NCBI GenBank assembly: GCA_036567965.1
Contig: DATCTN010000031.1
Span: 310,001 to 374,000, forward strand
Length of the DNA stretch: 64,000 nucleotides
Origin: Candidatus Kryptoniota bacterium
Lineage (GTDB): Bacteria; Bacteroidota; Ignavibacteria; Kryptoniales; JAKASW01
Direction: 5' to 3'
Part shown: positions 25,001 to 33,642 of the stretch, piece after piece
How the letters are laid out: the number at the start of each line of letters is the position of its first letter
Position numbering within the stretch: position 1 is the first letter of the stretch
Position numbers and translations under genes: made by a program
Notes under the pieces: generated by a model
Told to the model about the DNA's origin: nothing
Database searches by the model: none
The model's input: the letters and a program-made list of their open reading frames with translations, nothing else

Positions 25001-25108
25001 CCTGGAGAATCTCACGGGGATCGGTTTTTTGGAAGGGGGAATTCCATCGAACGACAGGGTTGAAACCAGTATAAACGCGAATGCAATTATACTTGATGAT
25101 CGGTGCAT
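22052..25108 (-). CDS. Secreted GH35 beta-galactosidase
   Basis: Hydrolyses terminal beta-galactosides from oligo- or polysaccharides. The 1018-residue protein has a signal peptide (about 1-20) and a GH35 TIM barrel (about 45-365) with the N-terminal GGKNVLIYSGSFHYFR motif, RPGPYICAEWDVGGFPQWL, acid/base Glu190 in QIENEYDYY and nucleophile Glu275 in INELQGGW. Downstream are beta-sandwich jelly-roll domains (about 650-1000) of the kind that bind galactosides, with paired WFRTI and WYRGQF modules. The signal peptide places it in the periplasm or outside. It is monocistronic with a GGAGG ribosome site. With the PL10 lyase and esterase at 33-36 kb it points to growth on plant or algal polysaccharides such as galactan side chains of pectin. 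Confidence 0.95.
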   Translation of the reverse strand: MHRSSSIIAFAFILVSTLSFDGIPPSKKPIPVRFSRPDLVRYDRDGFTIGGKNVLIYSGSFHYFRCDTSDWIDRLEKIKAAGFNTIETYVAWNWHEREQGKADLSELDNFLTKCEGLGFYIIVRPGPYICAEWDVGGFPQWLAGKGIGFRGASSDDIKWSRYWYDEVLPVIRRHLISNGGGVIMMQIENEYDYYDLPDSEKVIYLKSLYESAVRNGIDVPIITCWTRQSRDKADSIFSQILDACNFYPAWNIEGTLPAIEKVKSDQPDAPPMINELQGGWFSSVGDSSVRVVDKYGSDQIDDLTKFVIGHGVKALNYYMLYGGTNFGYWGSKGRTTSYDYTAPISEPGGLWSKYRSVKLIGDFIRLGGEQLARAREVKGGCLCETKGVEALLRSDGYVSFLYVWNTTNKSVEAHVQVNAPRSSQFSLTIPMRGMDAYMLPVNYPLPGGTSLKYTNVQIEDISEFNGKPLVIAYGIPGDEAFISLEGSMNIVTVKNTDQLFNWEGVYFLLTSKERAARACELGGNRALGSLISDSYLAISHSQEGKTVSVDFQTRPGNDAFSLLAKSPVRGVTIDGTPTKTSSDPKSGMITFAINTPQMKMPSVPITDVRMSADPEFTSGVSEVKKAGDEFAPLESEGDFQSGYTIYSGTLTTGGDKLLKMTYYDDDWHSVFIDGRQIPGLTGNAEEDIAHVNIPLGTHKLTVVYENQGRPNGSFMEQNKGVKSITVLKDGERVYLNKWKYAPSAAPFPGSNPQEASLSFDDSNWEETLVGNAPQKFMAENEGRWFRTIIKMNDEELKQNPELLFYGVDDNAVVYVNGKLVVEHHGWDSRFSFTLSSCAKPGDNVVAVYVQNNGGQGGIYKPVRLEWGTPESVPMSLSFHRSLVGELDGWQSVQYDDSKWMSSPHWETVPSWNGILWYRGQFILPVERDLVIPRYLHIESTGDIQIWLNGMLLGRFFAEGPQQDFYLPPGWIRSDAKNFLVLVMRPSGAGQPAPVIKSVYVASYRDYAVRKHKMVIFLK

Positions 25109-25135
25109 AACATCCTCCGCTGTCTGGTACTAATT

Positions 25136-25164
25136 AGGTTAACTGACGACGCGGTGCTATTCAA
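25136..25164 (-). promoter_or_regulatory. Possible promoter of the GH35 gene
   Basis: On the minus strand TTGAAT (25164-25159), 17 bases, TAACCT (25141-25136); the start codon is at 25108 with a GGAGG site between. The -10 is weak. Confidence 0.35.
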
Positions 25165-25200
25165 GAGAAATCCAAAGACGCCGCAAACCACATCTCATCT

Positions 25201-25228
25201 TTGAACTTCCTGTCATCATTGTTAAATT
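25201..25228 (+). promoter_or_regulatory. Candidate promoter of the pfkB-mtnA operon
   Basis: TTGAAC (25201-25206), 16 bases, TAAATT (25223-25228). The predicted start is about 25235, before the AGGAAG ribosome site. Confidence 0.5.
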
Positions 25229-25262
25229 GATTTCCGCGATTCAAATTCAAGGAAGTAGAGGG

Positions 25263-26177
25263 ATGAGTTTACTAGTGGTAGGGTCGCTTGCGCTCGACAC
25301 GATCGAGACGCCATTCGGGCGGGCTGACATGGTCGCCGGTGGAAGTGCCGTCTACATCTCGATGGCTGCGTCATATTTTTCCGCCCCGATCAGGCTTGTC
25401 GGAGTGGTCGGGAGCGATTTTCCCAAATCTCAAATCGAACTGCTCCAATCTCGAGGAATCAACCTCGAGGGTCTCCAGATAATTGAAGGGGGGAAGACCT
25501 TTCACTGGAGCGGGCGTTACCATTACGATTTGAACGAACGCGATACGCTGGATACGCAGTTGAATGTGTTCGAGAAATTCAACCCGGTCCTCCCGCAGTC
25601 GTACAGGAAGAGTGACTACGTGGTTCTGGGAAACATTGATCCGGTATTGCAGCGGCGCGTCATCGAGTCGCTGGAAAAGAAGCCCGAGCTGGTCGTGTGC
25701 GACACGATGAACTTCTGGATAAAAGGGATGCCCGAGGAGCTGCACAGTACCCTCGCGATGGTCGACGTCCTGATCGTTAACGACTCGGAGGCGCGGCTGC
25801 TGGTTTCAGAACCGAATCTCATAAAGGCAGCGAAGAAGATTATGGGCATGGGTCCGCGGATCGTGATCATCAAGAAAGGGGAACACGGCGCACTTCTCTT
25901 CACGCCAACCACGGTATTTTCCGCGCCGGCGTTTCCGCTCGAATTCATATTTGATCCCACAGGCGCGGGCGACTCGTTTGCCGGCGGATTCATAGGGCAT
26001 ATCGCAAGGACTGAAGATCTTTCCGACGAAAACCTCAAGCGCGCAGTCGTATACGGAAGCGTGATGGCGTCATTCTGTGTGGGAAAATTCGGTGTCGATG
26101 CGCTGAAAGACCTTTCCGACCTGCAAATCCTGGATCGTTACCGCGACTTCATCAGGCTCTCCAAATTCGATGAGTGA
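25263..26177 (+). CDS. PfkB-family carbohydrate or nucleoside kinase
   Basis: A ribokinase-fold kinase of 304 residues. It starts LLVVGSLALDTIETPFG with the GGSAVYIS substrate loop, and its anion hole and catalytic base lie in DPTGAGDSFAGGF near the C-terminus, the second PfkB signature. Start ATG 25263 follows AGGAAG; an upstream in-frame start at 25227 adds an unconserved leader. Its last 8 bases overlap the start of mtnA, so the two are translationally coupled. That pairing suggests a substrate in methylthioribose, 5-deoxyribose or nucleoside salvage, since MtnA acts on aldose 1-phosphates, but sequence alone does not fix the sugar. The classical MTR kinase MtnK is from an unrelated family. 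Confidence 0.88.
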   Translation: MSLLVVGSLALDTIETPFGRADMVAGGSAVYISMAASYFSAPIRLVGVVGSDFPKSQIELLQSRGINLEGLQIIEGGKTFHWSGRYHYDLNERDTLDTQLNVFEKFNPVLPQSYRKSDYVVLGNIDPVLQRRVIESLEKKPELVVCDTMNFWIKGMPEELHSTLAMVDVLIVNDSEARLLVSEPNLIKAAKKIMGMGPRIVIIKKGEHGALLFTPTTVFSAPAFPLEFIFDPTGAGDSFAGGFIGHIARTEDLSDENLKRAVVYGSVMASFCVGKFGVDALKDLSDLQILDRYRDFIRLSKFDE

Positions 26178-27201
26178 TATTCCCGATCCTATCAGCTGGG
26201 ATAACGGGAACGTAAAGATCCTCGATCAGACCCGGCTTCCTCACGAAGAAAGATTCATTTCATCTAAAGACTACAGGGACGTCTGTGAGTGGATAAAGAC
26301 TCTCAAGATCCGCGGGGCGCCGGCAATCGGTATTGCGGCGGCCTATGCGGCTGTACTCGCGGCGGTCGAGTTTGATTCTTCCGACAAGATAGACTCTCAA
26401 CTTGATTCCGCCATCGTCGAAATAAGATCGACACGACCGACGGCTGTAAATCTCTCAAATGTTTTAAACCGGCTGAGGGCAACGGACATTCGCGGAAGGA
26501 AAGTCAGTGATGTTTTCCTTTCCGAGGCACATGCGATACTCGCACAAGAGATAGACGCCTGCAAGAGGATTGGGCAATTCGGTCTCGGGTTGGTTCCGGA
26601 CAAAGCGGTGATATTGACGCACTGCCACACGGGGGGGCTCGCGACAGGCGGCTATGGCACCGCGCTCGGAGTGATTCGAGCCGCGCATGAAGCAGGCAAA
26701 GACGTCATGGTAATTGTAGACGAAACGAGGCCGTTGCTCCAGGGTGCGAGACTTACTACTTACGAGCTCCAGAAACTCGGTATAAAATTCAAATTGATAG
26801 TAGACGGTGCGTCCGGAATCGCTATTAAGAAATTTAAAGTTGATCTAGCTATCGTCGGTGCCGACAGGATCGCTTCGAATGGCGATACCGCGAACAAAAT
26901 CGGAACGTACAACCTATCAGCTGTCTGCAAAGAAAACGGAGTGCCGTTTTATGTCGCCGCTCCTTCATCGAGTTTCGATTTAACAGCGGAATCGGGCGAG
27001 GACATTCCGATAGAAGAACGCGGCGCCGGAGAAGTCACCGGTTTCCAAAATTGCAGGACTGCTCCCGAGAATACGGATGTCTACTCACCCGCATTCGACG
27101 TAACTCCCTCCGACAACATCGCAGCGTTCGTGACTGAGAAGGGCATTATCGGGAAGCCGTTTGGGACGAACATTTCCAAGACACTAGGAACAGATCTCTG
27201 A
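26170..27201 (+). CDS. mtnA: S-methyl-5-thioribose-1-phosphate isomerase (MtnA) or paralogue
   Basis: Isomerises methylthioribose 1-phosphate to methylthioribulose 1-phosphate in methionine salvage. The 343-residue protein has IRGAPAIGIAAAYA, the catalytic Cys152 in ILTHCHTGGLATGGYGTALGVI, VDETRPLLQGARLTTYEL, the catalytic Asp232 in VGADRIASNGDTANKIGTY, and a C-terminal FDVTPSDNIAAFVTEKG. The usual HCN after the Cys reads HCH here, a small deviation that also occurs in relatives. No mtnB, mtnC, mtnD or mtnP is near. The PfkB-type kinase directly upstream, overlapping by 8 bases, leaves open that the pair salvages 5-deoxyribose or another 5-modified ribose. Confidence 0.93.
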   Translation: MSDIPDPISWDNGNVKILDQTRLPHEERFISSKDYRDVCEWIKTLKIRGAPAIGIAAAYAAVLAAVEFDSSDKIDSQLDSAIVEIRSTRPTAVNLSNVLNRLRATDIRGRKVSDVFLSEAHAILAQEIDACKRIGQFGLGLVPDKAVILTHCHTGGLATGGYGTALGVIRAAHEAGKDVMVIVDETRPLLQGARLTTYELQKLGIKFKLIVDGASGIAIKKFKVDLAIVGADRIASNGDTANKIGTYNLSAVCKENGVPFYVAAPSSSFDLTAESGEDIPIEERGAGEVTGFQNCRTAPENTDVYSPAFDVTPSDNIAAFVTEKGIIGKPFGTNISKTLGTDL

Positions 27202-27339
27202 GAACTTAATTACCGAGAACCGCCCGAACAGGGCGTCTGTTCTATTCAGAATCGACGTGGGCTGTTTCTGTTTTTTTCCTCTTGACATGAACCGCGCTAA
27301 CCGGTATGTTTCTGTGCAGGGCATATTCGGGAGGAGGGC

Positions 27340-29463
27340 ATGGCGAGTCAGGGCAAAGCACAAAGGTTATTTCCTTTTATTGTCGGCCTACTTGTGGTGT
27401 GGCCGGTTAGTGGAGCTATGTGTCAGGTACATATACACGAACACGTGGTTATATTGCCTGCGGAGAGATTTCATGGATCGGCCGTGCATAATCTTCGTTT
27501 CGTCTTTGCATGGGACACGCACAGTATGAGCAGGCTGTACGTCCCGATCGCACCTTGCGATGCCGGACCGTCAGACAATCCTCGTTACGGGAGTGACAGC
27601 ATTGTGGTCGATGTACCCGGGGGATATTCGGGTCAATATGCCTTCGACCCGCAGGTCGGGATAGGGTTCGTTCCGAATGGCGAGACGATCCACGCGAAGT
27701 TCTCGATATACATCGATACAAACATTGTATACCAGCGGTCTGCTGCATTAGTCGGCTCCGGCGATGGAGTATATGCAGTGTGGCCGAGCGGATGGATCTA
27801 CTATACACCGCCCTGGAATAGCGGATTCAATTTCAACCTGGACCCCAAATCAATACCATATTTGACAGATTCACACCCAACTATATCAGGGATAAACGAC
27901 TGCAGCGGAGGATCGTGGATGCCTGCTGACTCGGTGACACTCACAATAATTTCGGGCACGGAATACGCGTCATTTTACGGATACGACATATCCAACGGGA
28001 CATACGACATAGAGTTCGGGAGCGAAGTAAAAGGAACGCCGGCAGACATCACTGGGAATATACTGCTATCGGCTCAGCGAGCGGTGCCAGGGTCTCAGGG
28101 AGAGTGGGTCGTAGTGCAAGCATCGAGCGATGGGATGGGGAAAATCGATTCCGTGCTCGTTACAGCGCCTCCGGAACTCGATCATTTCACAGTGCAGCTT
28201 GAGCCAGATACGATAGCGTACTCAGAGGCCTCGAAGATAATCGTGCAGGCGAAAGACGCAGACAACCAGGATTTCTTCCTGGGTGGGGATATACTCATAA
28301 GCGCAGAACCGGGAGGATACGGTGAGATGACTTATGAGATACCCGGTAGAGCAGGAGATATCAAACCAAAGACACCGGTACATGCCGTTCAAAGCCTCGG
28401 GTCGACACATCGAGTTTCTGATGATGGAATCGATGTACCTTATTTCGCCGCGAACTACGGGTATGTGAGCTTCATAAGCGACGGCACGAAGCCGGCAGAT
28501 GAAGTCGCAATAACGTTCACGGTCACGTCTGTCGATGAGCCGGCAAAGAAGGGGACGGGGAATCTCGTGATAAAAGGAAGCGAGCCTGAACTGGTAGTGA
28601 TTTATCCCATGGATGAGCAGCTGGACCGGAAGGACATAACCGCCGAACCGAAGATGCCCGAGATTACAGCTAAAGCTAAACTGGAAAACTACAGCGGTGG
28701 GACGGTTAATTTTCAATGGAACCTGCGGATCCAGTATCAAGGAGAAGACGGGAGACAATTTGACGATGAGTTTCCAGGAAACACGACGGCAGAGAATTCC
28801 GATGTGAGTTTGTGGCACATCGATTGGCAAAAGATGATCAGTGGCGGCGACGAGATCACTCTTGATGTAACTGCGACTGCCGGAGGCAAGGTATATGACA
28901 AGACAGTCAATCATCCGTTCAAGGTAGTAGGTATCAATCCTACGAAGGATCAGATCAAGAGTGGAATGAGTATTGAGGAACAGGTAATAGCTTACATGGA
29001 AAGCAAACCGAGGTGGCACCATTTCAAGAAGGACCACGATTTTCCAATTTGGGGAAGGCAGCATGGATACGGCTTGATGCAATTGGACAATCCGCGCGCA
29101 ACAGACGAGCAGGTGTGGAATTGGGTGGAAAATAGAAAAGAAGGGCAGAGACGGTTTGCCGGGAAGAAGGAGCTGGCCACCGCACATCCTGAGACGGTTA
29201 GGAACTGGGGAGGTAAGTATCGCTATGCGTTAGAATATACTCAGGAAGAAGAATTAACGGATGCGTTTCAATTGTATAATGGATATCATTATTGGATTTG
29301 GGCTCCCATTGTTAAAACAGTGCCGTCGTTAGGTGGTCATTGGATAAAGGATCCTAACTTAGGAAAGCCCAAAGCAGAAGGCGGCTATGGAAGAGATTAC
29401 GGTGGGCCCGCGATGCAAGTGTATGATGACGTAGTCAACGGCAATCCGCCGGCAGCCTGGTGA
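27340..29463 (+). CDS. Secreted Ig-like protein with C-terminal lysozyme-like domain
   Basis: I know no named family for the full protein. Residues 1-28 are a signal peptide. Residues about 35-530 form several beta-rich, Ig-like modules with an extended linker. The C-terminal part (about 545-640) resembles a lytic-transglycosylase/lysozyme-like domain: Glu554 in AYMESKPRWHHF could be the catalytic acid, followed 20-30 residues later by GYGLMQLDNP (576-585), the equivalent of the G-x-MQ motif of SLT enzymes, and by VWNWVENRKEG. This fits a wall- or glycan-cleaving effector or a phage-lysin-like exoprotein. It has a GGAGG site, and 26 bases after it comes another secreted protein gene. Function remains inferred. 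Confidence 0.75.
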   Translation: MASQGKAQRLFPFIVGLLVVWPVSGAMCQVHIHEHVVILPAERFHGSAVHNLRFVFAWDTHSMSRLYVPIAPCDAGPSDNPRYGSDSIVVDVPGGYSGQYAFDPQVGIGFVPNGETIHAKFSIYIDTNIVYQRSAALVGSGDGVYAVWPSGWIYYTPPWNSGFNFNLDPKSIPYLTDSHPTISGINDCSGGSWMPADSVTLTIISGTEYASFYGYDISNGTYDIEFGSEVKGTPADITGNILLSAQRAVPGSQGEWVVVQASSDGMGKIDSVLVTAPPELDHFTVQLEPDTIAYSEASKIIVQAKDADNQDFFLGGDILISAEPGGYGEMTYEIPGRAGDIKPKTPVHAVQSLGSTHRVSDDGIDVPYFAANYGYVSFISDGTKPADEVAITFTVTSVDEPAKKGTGNLVIKGSEPELVVIYPMDEQLDRKDITAEPKMPEITAKAKLENYSGGTVNFQWNLRIQYQGEDGRQFDDEFPGNTTAENSDVSLWHIDWQKMISGGDEITLDVTATAGGKVYDKTVNHPFKVVGINPTKDQIKSGMSIEEQVIAYMESKPRWHHFKKDHDFPIWGRQHGYGLMQLDNPRATDEQVWNWVENRKEGQRRFAGKKELATAHPETVRNWGGKYRYALEYTQEEELTDAFQLYNGYHYWIWAPIVKTVPSLGGHWIKDPNLGKPKAEGGYGRDYGGPAMQVYDDVVNGNPPAAW

Positions 29464-29489
29464 TTCAAATTCATTAGGAGATAATTATC

Positions 29490-31052
29490 ATGAAAGCAAT
29501 AGTGTTTCTGATGGTAGTGGTGGCTTCTGCAGCGTACTCACAGCCGTACTATTACTACTTCAAGTATAACGCTGCCTACAATGTACCAGGGTATAGCGGC
29601 GATATTTACCGAGTAAATTTAGCGACAAATGGAAACGAACTTTTTGCCAGGGATGCGGGTCGCGTTAACGGACCAATTCTCCGCAATTCAGATCAATCTA
29701 GAATATTTTTTCAGGTAAGATTCTCGCTCGCAACAATTGAGGTAAATGACCCATCTCATAATACTAAATATGTTCTCGATGGTATGAACGAAGTCGTTCA
29801 CATAATGGACTCACCTAAAACGAATCGGTATTACGTTTCATTTATGGATATGCGAGACAATACCACAACAGTTGCCGTGAATCGCATGACGCTGGAGCCG
29901 ATTGACACAATTTTTGATCAGAATACCGCTTATGATTCATTTTCGTCTTATGACCAGAATGGTCTTTATCGGCTTGAAGACGATTCCACAGGGATTTTCT
30001 TTTCGGAATATTATATAGATCAGAAACAGCAAGGAAAACCCCGGCGCTGCGGAAATGTGGGTCCCTTCGCGGGAAGTCCGGCGCAGGAGGACACTCGGTC
30101 GGGATATGCACTCGTAAGTTATACGGATAGCTTAAACATGAATCTGGCATCACAAGATTTATCATATGCATTCTCAAATCAAAAGTATGTGCTATGTAAT
30201 GTGGATCAGAATGCAATCTACACGCCGATAGGAATTCCATTCCGTTCTGATGGTTTCCTGACAGTTGACACCAGACATGTAGTAATTGAGCAAGCGAATT
30301 TCGATACAACTCGCACAGGTGGCGAATACCGGCCGGGCAATGTCTATGTGTTCGATGCACACGCAGGAACGTTGCTGGAGCGATTGAAGCTTCCGCCCGA
30401 AGGGAAAATCTTGTTGTTCGATAATTATCCGAATATGCTGTATTACTACCTTGAGGCGAAACGGAAATCCATTAACATCGATCTCACCAAACTTGCAACC
30501 ATCGGGACTATCAGCCCGCAGAACGTTCTTGTGGGCAGCGGATCATTTACTCTTTCCGTCCCAGGCAAGAATTTCACAACCGCCTCCAAAGTCCAGCTGA
30601 ACGGCACAAACCGGGCGACAGCATTTGTTTCTGATACACTTTTGCAAGCGACTGTCCGTGCTGGAGATATCGATACTGTGACCGTGGCATACATAGCCGT
30701 GAGAGACAGCATTGCCCCTTCATCTCATGCAGCGACAGATTCTTCGGCACTTAATGTTGTTTCTCTGCCGCAACAATCGCTTCAGCCGATTTTGGACTGT
30801 GTAACACGGGTCAACGACTCTACTTACACTGCATGGTTCGGATATGAGAATGATGATACGACATCGATTTTCGTTCCAGTTGGTGCGCAGAACAAATTCT
30901 CTCCGGTGCCAAACGACAGGACTCAACCCACGCTCTTCGAACCCGGGAAAAAGGACAGGGTGTTCAGTGTGGTTTTCAACGGGAAGAATCTGACATGGAA
31001 ATTGAACGGGAACGAAGTGACAGCATCGAGGAAATCATCAGCGTGTAATTGA
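29490..31052 (+). CDS. Secreted protein with propeller-like and IPT/TIG domains
   Basis: A 520-residue exported protein of unknown function. Residues 1-17 are a signal peptide (SAAYSQ). About 18-330 contain repeated short beta modules in a WD/PQQ-like spacing, probably a beta-propeller; then an IPT/TIG-type Ig domain (about 335-425; ISPQNVLVGSGSFTLSVPGKNF), and a C-terminal module (about 430-515; YTAWFGYENDD, VPVGAQNKFSP, QPTLFEPGKKDRVFSVVF) that recurs in exported proteins of many environmental bacteria. Cysteines at 433 and 519 could form a disulfide. It probably forms a unit with the preceding lysozyme-like gene. No T9SS sorting domain is visible. Confidence 0.75.
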   Translation: MKAIVFLMVVVASAAYSQPYYYYFKYNAAYNVPGYSGDIYRVNLATNGNELFARDAGRVNGPILRNSDQSRIFFQVRFSLATIEVNDPSHNTKYVLDGMNEVVHIMDSPKTNRYYVSFMDMRDNTTTVAVNRMTLEPIDTIFDQNTAYDSFSSYDQNGLYRLEDDSTGIFFSEYYIDQKQQGKPRRCGNVGPFAGSPAQEDTRSGYALVSYTDSLNMNLASQDLSYAFSNQKYVLCNVDQNAIYTPIGIPFRSDGFLTVDTRHVVIEQANFDTTRTGGEYRPGNVYVFDAHAGTLLERLKLPPEGKILLFDNYPNMLYYYLEAKRKSINIDLTKLATIGTISPQNVLVGSGSFTLSVPGKNFTTASKVQLNGTNRATAFVSDTLLQATVRAGDIDTVTVAYIAVRDSIAPSSHAATDSSALNVVSLPQQSLQPILDCVTRVNDSTYTAWFGYENDDTTSIFVPVGAQNKFSPVPNDRTQPTLFEPGKKDRVFSVVFNGKNLTWKLNGNEVTASRKSSACN

Positions 31053-31150
31053 TTATCGAATATGAAGAGACACACCATCAAAGACTAACTCAATCGCGCT
31101 CGGTCCCGAGACCTTTTTATCCGGTCGCAACTTGAACTTTGAGTTCGCTT

Positions 31151-31179
31151 TTGTCTCCTCCTCTCCTTGGTGTTAAATT
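31151..31179 (+). promoter_or_regulatory. Candidate promoter of recO-htrA
   Basis: TTGTCT (31151-31156), 17 bases, TAAATT (31174-31179). The GTG start of recO lies five bases later, suggesting a leaderless message. Confidence 0.5.
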
Positions 31180-31184
31180 AGTCC

Positions 31185-31952
31185 GTGTCAATCGAAAAAT
31201 CTGAAGCGATCGTGTTGAGGGCGGTTAATTTTCGCGACACGAGCAAGGTCGTGACATTTTACACACGGCGTTACGGCAAAATGAGCGCGATTGCCAAAGG
31301 CGTGCGCAATCCCAAGAGTAAGTACGGCTCGCTTTTCCAGCCAACGAATTATCTTCAGATTGTTTTCTACCGCCGCGAAAACCGCGAAATGCAGTACGTC
31401 TCCTCCAGTGAGTTTGTCAAGTACTTCAAGAAGCTCGGAACCAGTATTGAGCGGCTTGCAATTGCGATGTCGCTTGTCGAGATCGTCGACCGGCTCATGC
31501 ACGACGAGGAAGAAAACGAGCGAGTGTTTACGCTTCTCGTCGAGTCCTTAAACATGTTGGACACAAAGGACGTCCAACCACAGAATGTTTTCGCTCACTT
31601 CGGACTGCATCTTTCCGTAAACCTGGGATTCGAGCCGGGATTTGACAACTGCCTCATCTGCGGGAAGAGGATCGACCTTGAGAAGGAGAAGCGGATTACA
31701 TATGTTGTCCGGAAGGGAAACGCGCTATGCGAGAATTGTTCAGCCAATGTAAATGAAGGCTACATAGTTTCTGCGGCAGCTATGGCGATTCTGCGACATT
31801 TCATTCGAATGAGTTCGGAAGAAGCGGGATCGATGGTTATCGAGCAGAGACTTCAAAATGAACTTTCGAATTTCGTTTTTGTTTATTTAAGAAAGCACTC
31901 GGAGAATTTGAGAGAACTGAAGTCGTTGAAATTCCTCTCGGCTTCTAAATGA
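31185..31952 (+). CDS. recO: DNA repair protein RecO
   Basis: A recombination mediator that loads RecA on SSB-coated DNA together with RecR. The 255-residue protein has the N-terminal OB fold (about 1-80; EAIVLRAVNFRDTSKVVTFYT, GKMSAIAKGVRNPKSK), a helical core, and a four-cysteine zinc site (CLICGKRI, then LCENC), which is present in many but not all RecO proteins. Start is GTG 31185, as no upstream alternative exists and the family begins here. No Shine-Dalgarno sequence is present. The HtrA-type protease gene begins 13 bases after the stop. Confidence 0.95.
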   Translation: MSIEKSEAIVLRAVNFRDTSKVVTFYTRRYGKMSAIAKGVRNPKSKYGSLFQPTNYLQIVFYRRENREMQYVSSSEFVKYFKKLGTSIERLAIAMSLVEIVDRLMHDEEENERVFTLLVESLNMLDTKDVQPQNVFAHFGLHLSVNLGFEPGFDNCLICGKRIDLEKEKRITYVVRKGNALCENCSANVNEGYIVSAAAMAILRHFIRMSSEEAGSMVIEQRLQNELSNFVFVYLRKHSENLRELKSLKFLSASK

Positions 31953-31965
31953 ATTGGAGGAAAGC

Positions 31966-33486
31966 ATGAGGAGCAGGACATTAATCGGGGCGGCGCTTTT
32001 GGTTGCGGTCGGAGTTGTCTTCGGTGCGTTGTTGGTCACGAGCTTCAACGGCGTCGGACCCAGTTTCGGATTTTCGGGCGAGAAGGTGAGACTCGGCGGT
32101 CCCGCACCTCTCGGAAAGACCGACATGAACCTGATGGCGACCCAGGAAGCGTTCGTGAAGATCGCGAAAGCTGTCACCCCGACGGTCGTTAGTGTTACGG
32201 TGATTTCGACTCCTAAATCGAAGATGCCCGACATACCGTTCTTTCACGATTTTCAATTTAAGATGCCGGATCAGCAGCCAGAGAAAGGGATGGGTTCCGG
32301 AGTGATCGTGACGCAGGATGGTTACATCATAACGAACAATCATGTTGTCGACGGCGCCGACAAGAACGGCATCAAAGTGAAATTGTATGACAAGCGCGAA
32401 TTCGATGGGAAGCTGATCGGGACAGATCCCACCACGGACGTCGCAGTGATAAAGATAAGCGCGTCGGACCTGCCGGTGGCGGCGCTCGGAAACTCGGACA
32501 GTGTGGAAGTCGGTCAGTGGGTCCTCGCGATAGGCAATCCGCTCGGGCTGAATTCAACCGTCACTGCCGGGATCATCAGCGCGCAGGGAAGAGACATAGA
32601 TGTTTCTCTCGACAGGTGGGGGATTAGGAATTTCATTCAGACTGACGCGGCGATAAATCCGGGTAACAGCGGCGGCGCTCTCGTAAACATTCGCGGCGAA
32701 GTAATCGGGATAAATTCTGCGATCGCAACGCGGACAGGTTACTTCCAGGGATATGGATTCGCCATCCCAATGAATCTCGTCAGGAAGACTGCTGAGGACC
32801 TGATCTCATTCGGAAGGGTAAAGCGTCCGATGCTTGGAGTGCAGCTCAAATCGGGTATCGACGAGACAGACGCGCACGCGCTCGGACTCCCGAAGCCCGA
32901 AGGTGTCTGGGTCCAGGATGTGATCGGTGGAAGTCCGGCCGAAGCTGCAGGTGTGAAAGCGGGAGACGTGATACTCTCCGTTGACGGCAAAGACGTCAAC
33001 GCTGCAAATGAACTACAGGTGCTCATCGCGGAACACAAGCCTGGTGACGTTGTGGTACTTAAGATCTTCAGAGACGGGAAATCGATCACGAAGGAGGTTA
33101 CGCTGACCGAGCTTTCCCAGACTGATCTCGCAAGTTCGGCGCAATCTAACGAAAAGGAAGACAAAGAGCCGAGCGAAACGGGACAGGTAAATGTGCCCAA
33201 GCTTGGCATAACAATTCAACCGCTCGACAAGAATACAAAGAAGGACGCGAAGGTCGATGGCGGGGTCCTCGTCTCTGAAGTTGCTCCCAACGGGCCGGCT
33301 GCCGACAGAACACTCCTTCCGAACGACATTATCACCGAAGTGGACCATCACGCTGTCGGTTCAGTGAAGGAATTGACCGACATTTTGAAATCGAAGAACA
33401 GCGGTGATTACGTAATGTTGAGAGTCCTAACCAAGCAGGGCAGCTCCTATTCGTCAAGATTTATCGCGGTCGAAATCGGCGGGTAA
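31966..33486 (+). CDS. degQ: HtrA/Deg-type periplasmic serine protease
   Basis: A protein-quality-control protease and chaperone of the cell envelope, 506 residues. An N-terminal hydrophobic segment (about 5-27) serves as signal or anchor. The trypsin-like domain (about 55-260) has the triad His126 (TNNHVVDG), Asp158 (TTDVAVIKI) and Ser235 (NPGNSGGAL). Two PDZ domains follow (about 285-375, LGVQLKSG; and about 410-500, LGITIQPL), joined by a charged Glu/Lys/Ser linker. Start ATG 31966 is chosen because GGAGG lies 5 bases upstream; a TTG at 31954 would add four residues. It is in an operon with recO and ends at a strong terminator. Confidence 0.95.
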   Translation: MRSRTLIGAALLVAVGVVFGALLVTSFNGVGPSFGFSGEKVRLGGPAPLGKTDMNLMATQEAFVKIAKAVTPTVVSVTVISTPKSKMPDIPFFHDFQFKMPDQQPEKGMGSGVIVTQDGYIITNNHVVDGADKNGIKVKLYDKREFDGKLIGTDPTTDVAVIKISASDLPVAALGNSDSVEVGQWVLAIGNPLGLNSTVTAGIISAQGRDIDVSLDRWGIRNFIQTDAAINPGNSGGALVNIRGEVIGINSAIATRTGYFQGYGFAIPMNLVRKTAEDLISFGRVKRPMLGVQLKSGIDETDAHALGLPKPEGVWVQDVIGGSPAEAAGVKAGDVILSVDGKDVNAANELQVLIAEHKPGDVVVLKIFRDGKSITKEVTLTELSQTDLASSAQSNEKEDKEPSETGQVNVPKLGITIQPLDKNTKKDAKVDGGVLVSEVAPNGPAADRTLLPNDIITEVDHHAVGSVKELTDILKSKNSGDYVMLRVLTKQGSSYSSRFIAVEIGG

Positions 33487-33512
33487 GAGTCGAGTAAAGT
33501 CACATCGGATTA

Positions 33513-33540
33513 AAGTCCCGCCAAGTGCGGGACTTTTTTT
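33513..33540 (+). terminator. Rho-independent terminator after htrA
   Basis: AAGTCCCGC (33513-33521) pairs with GCGGGACTT (33527-33535) around CAAGT and is followed by a U-run. Confidence 0.93.
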
Positions 33541-33642
33541 GTCTGTCAATACATTAAAGCGAATACCAATCCCGAATTCATAAATGTCGAGTGAGCAATT
33601 GCGGATAAGAGTATAGCCGGGTAAATTTCAGTTGGTTTGGGA

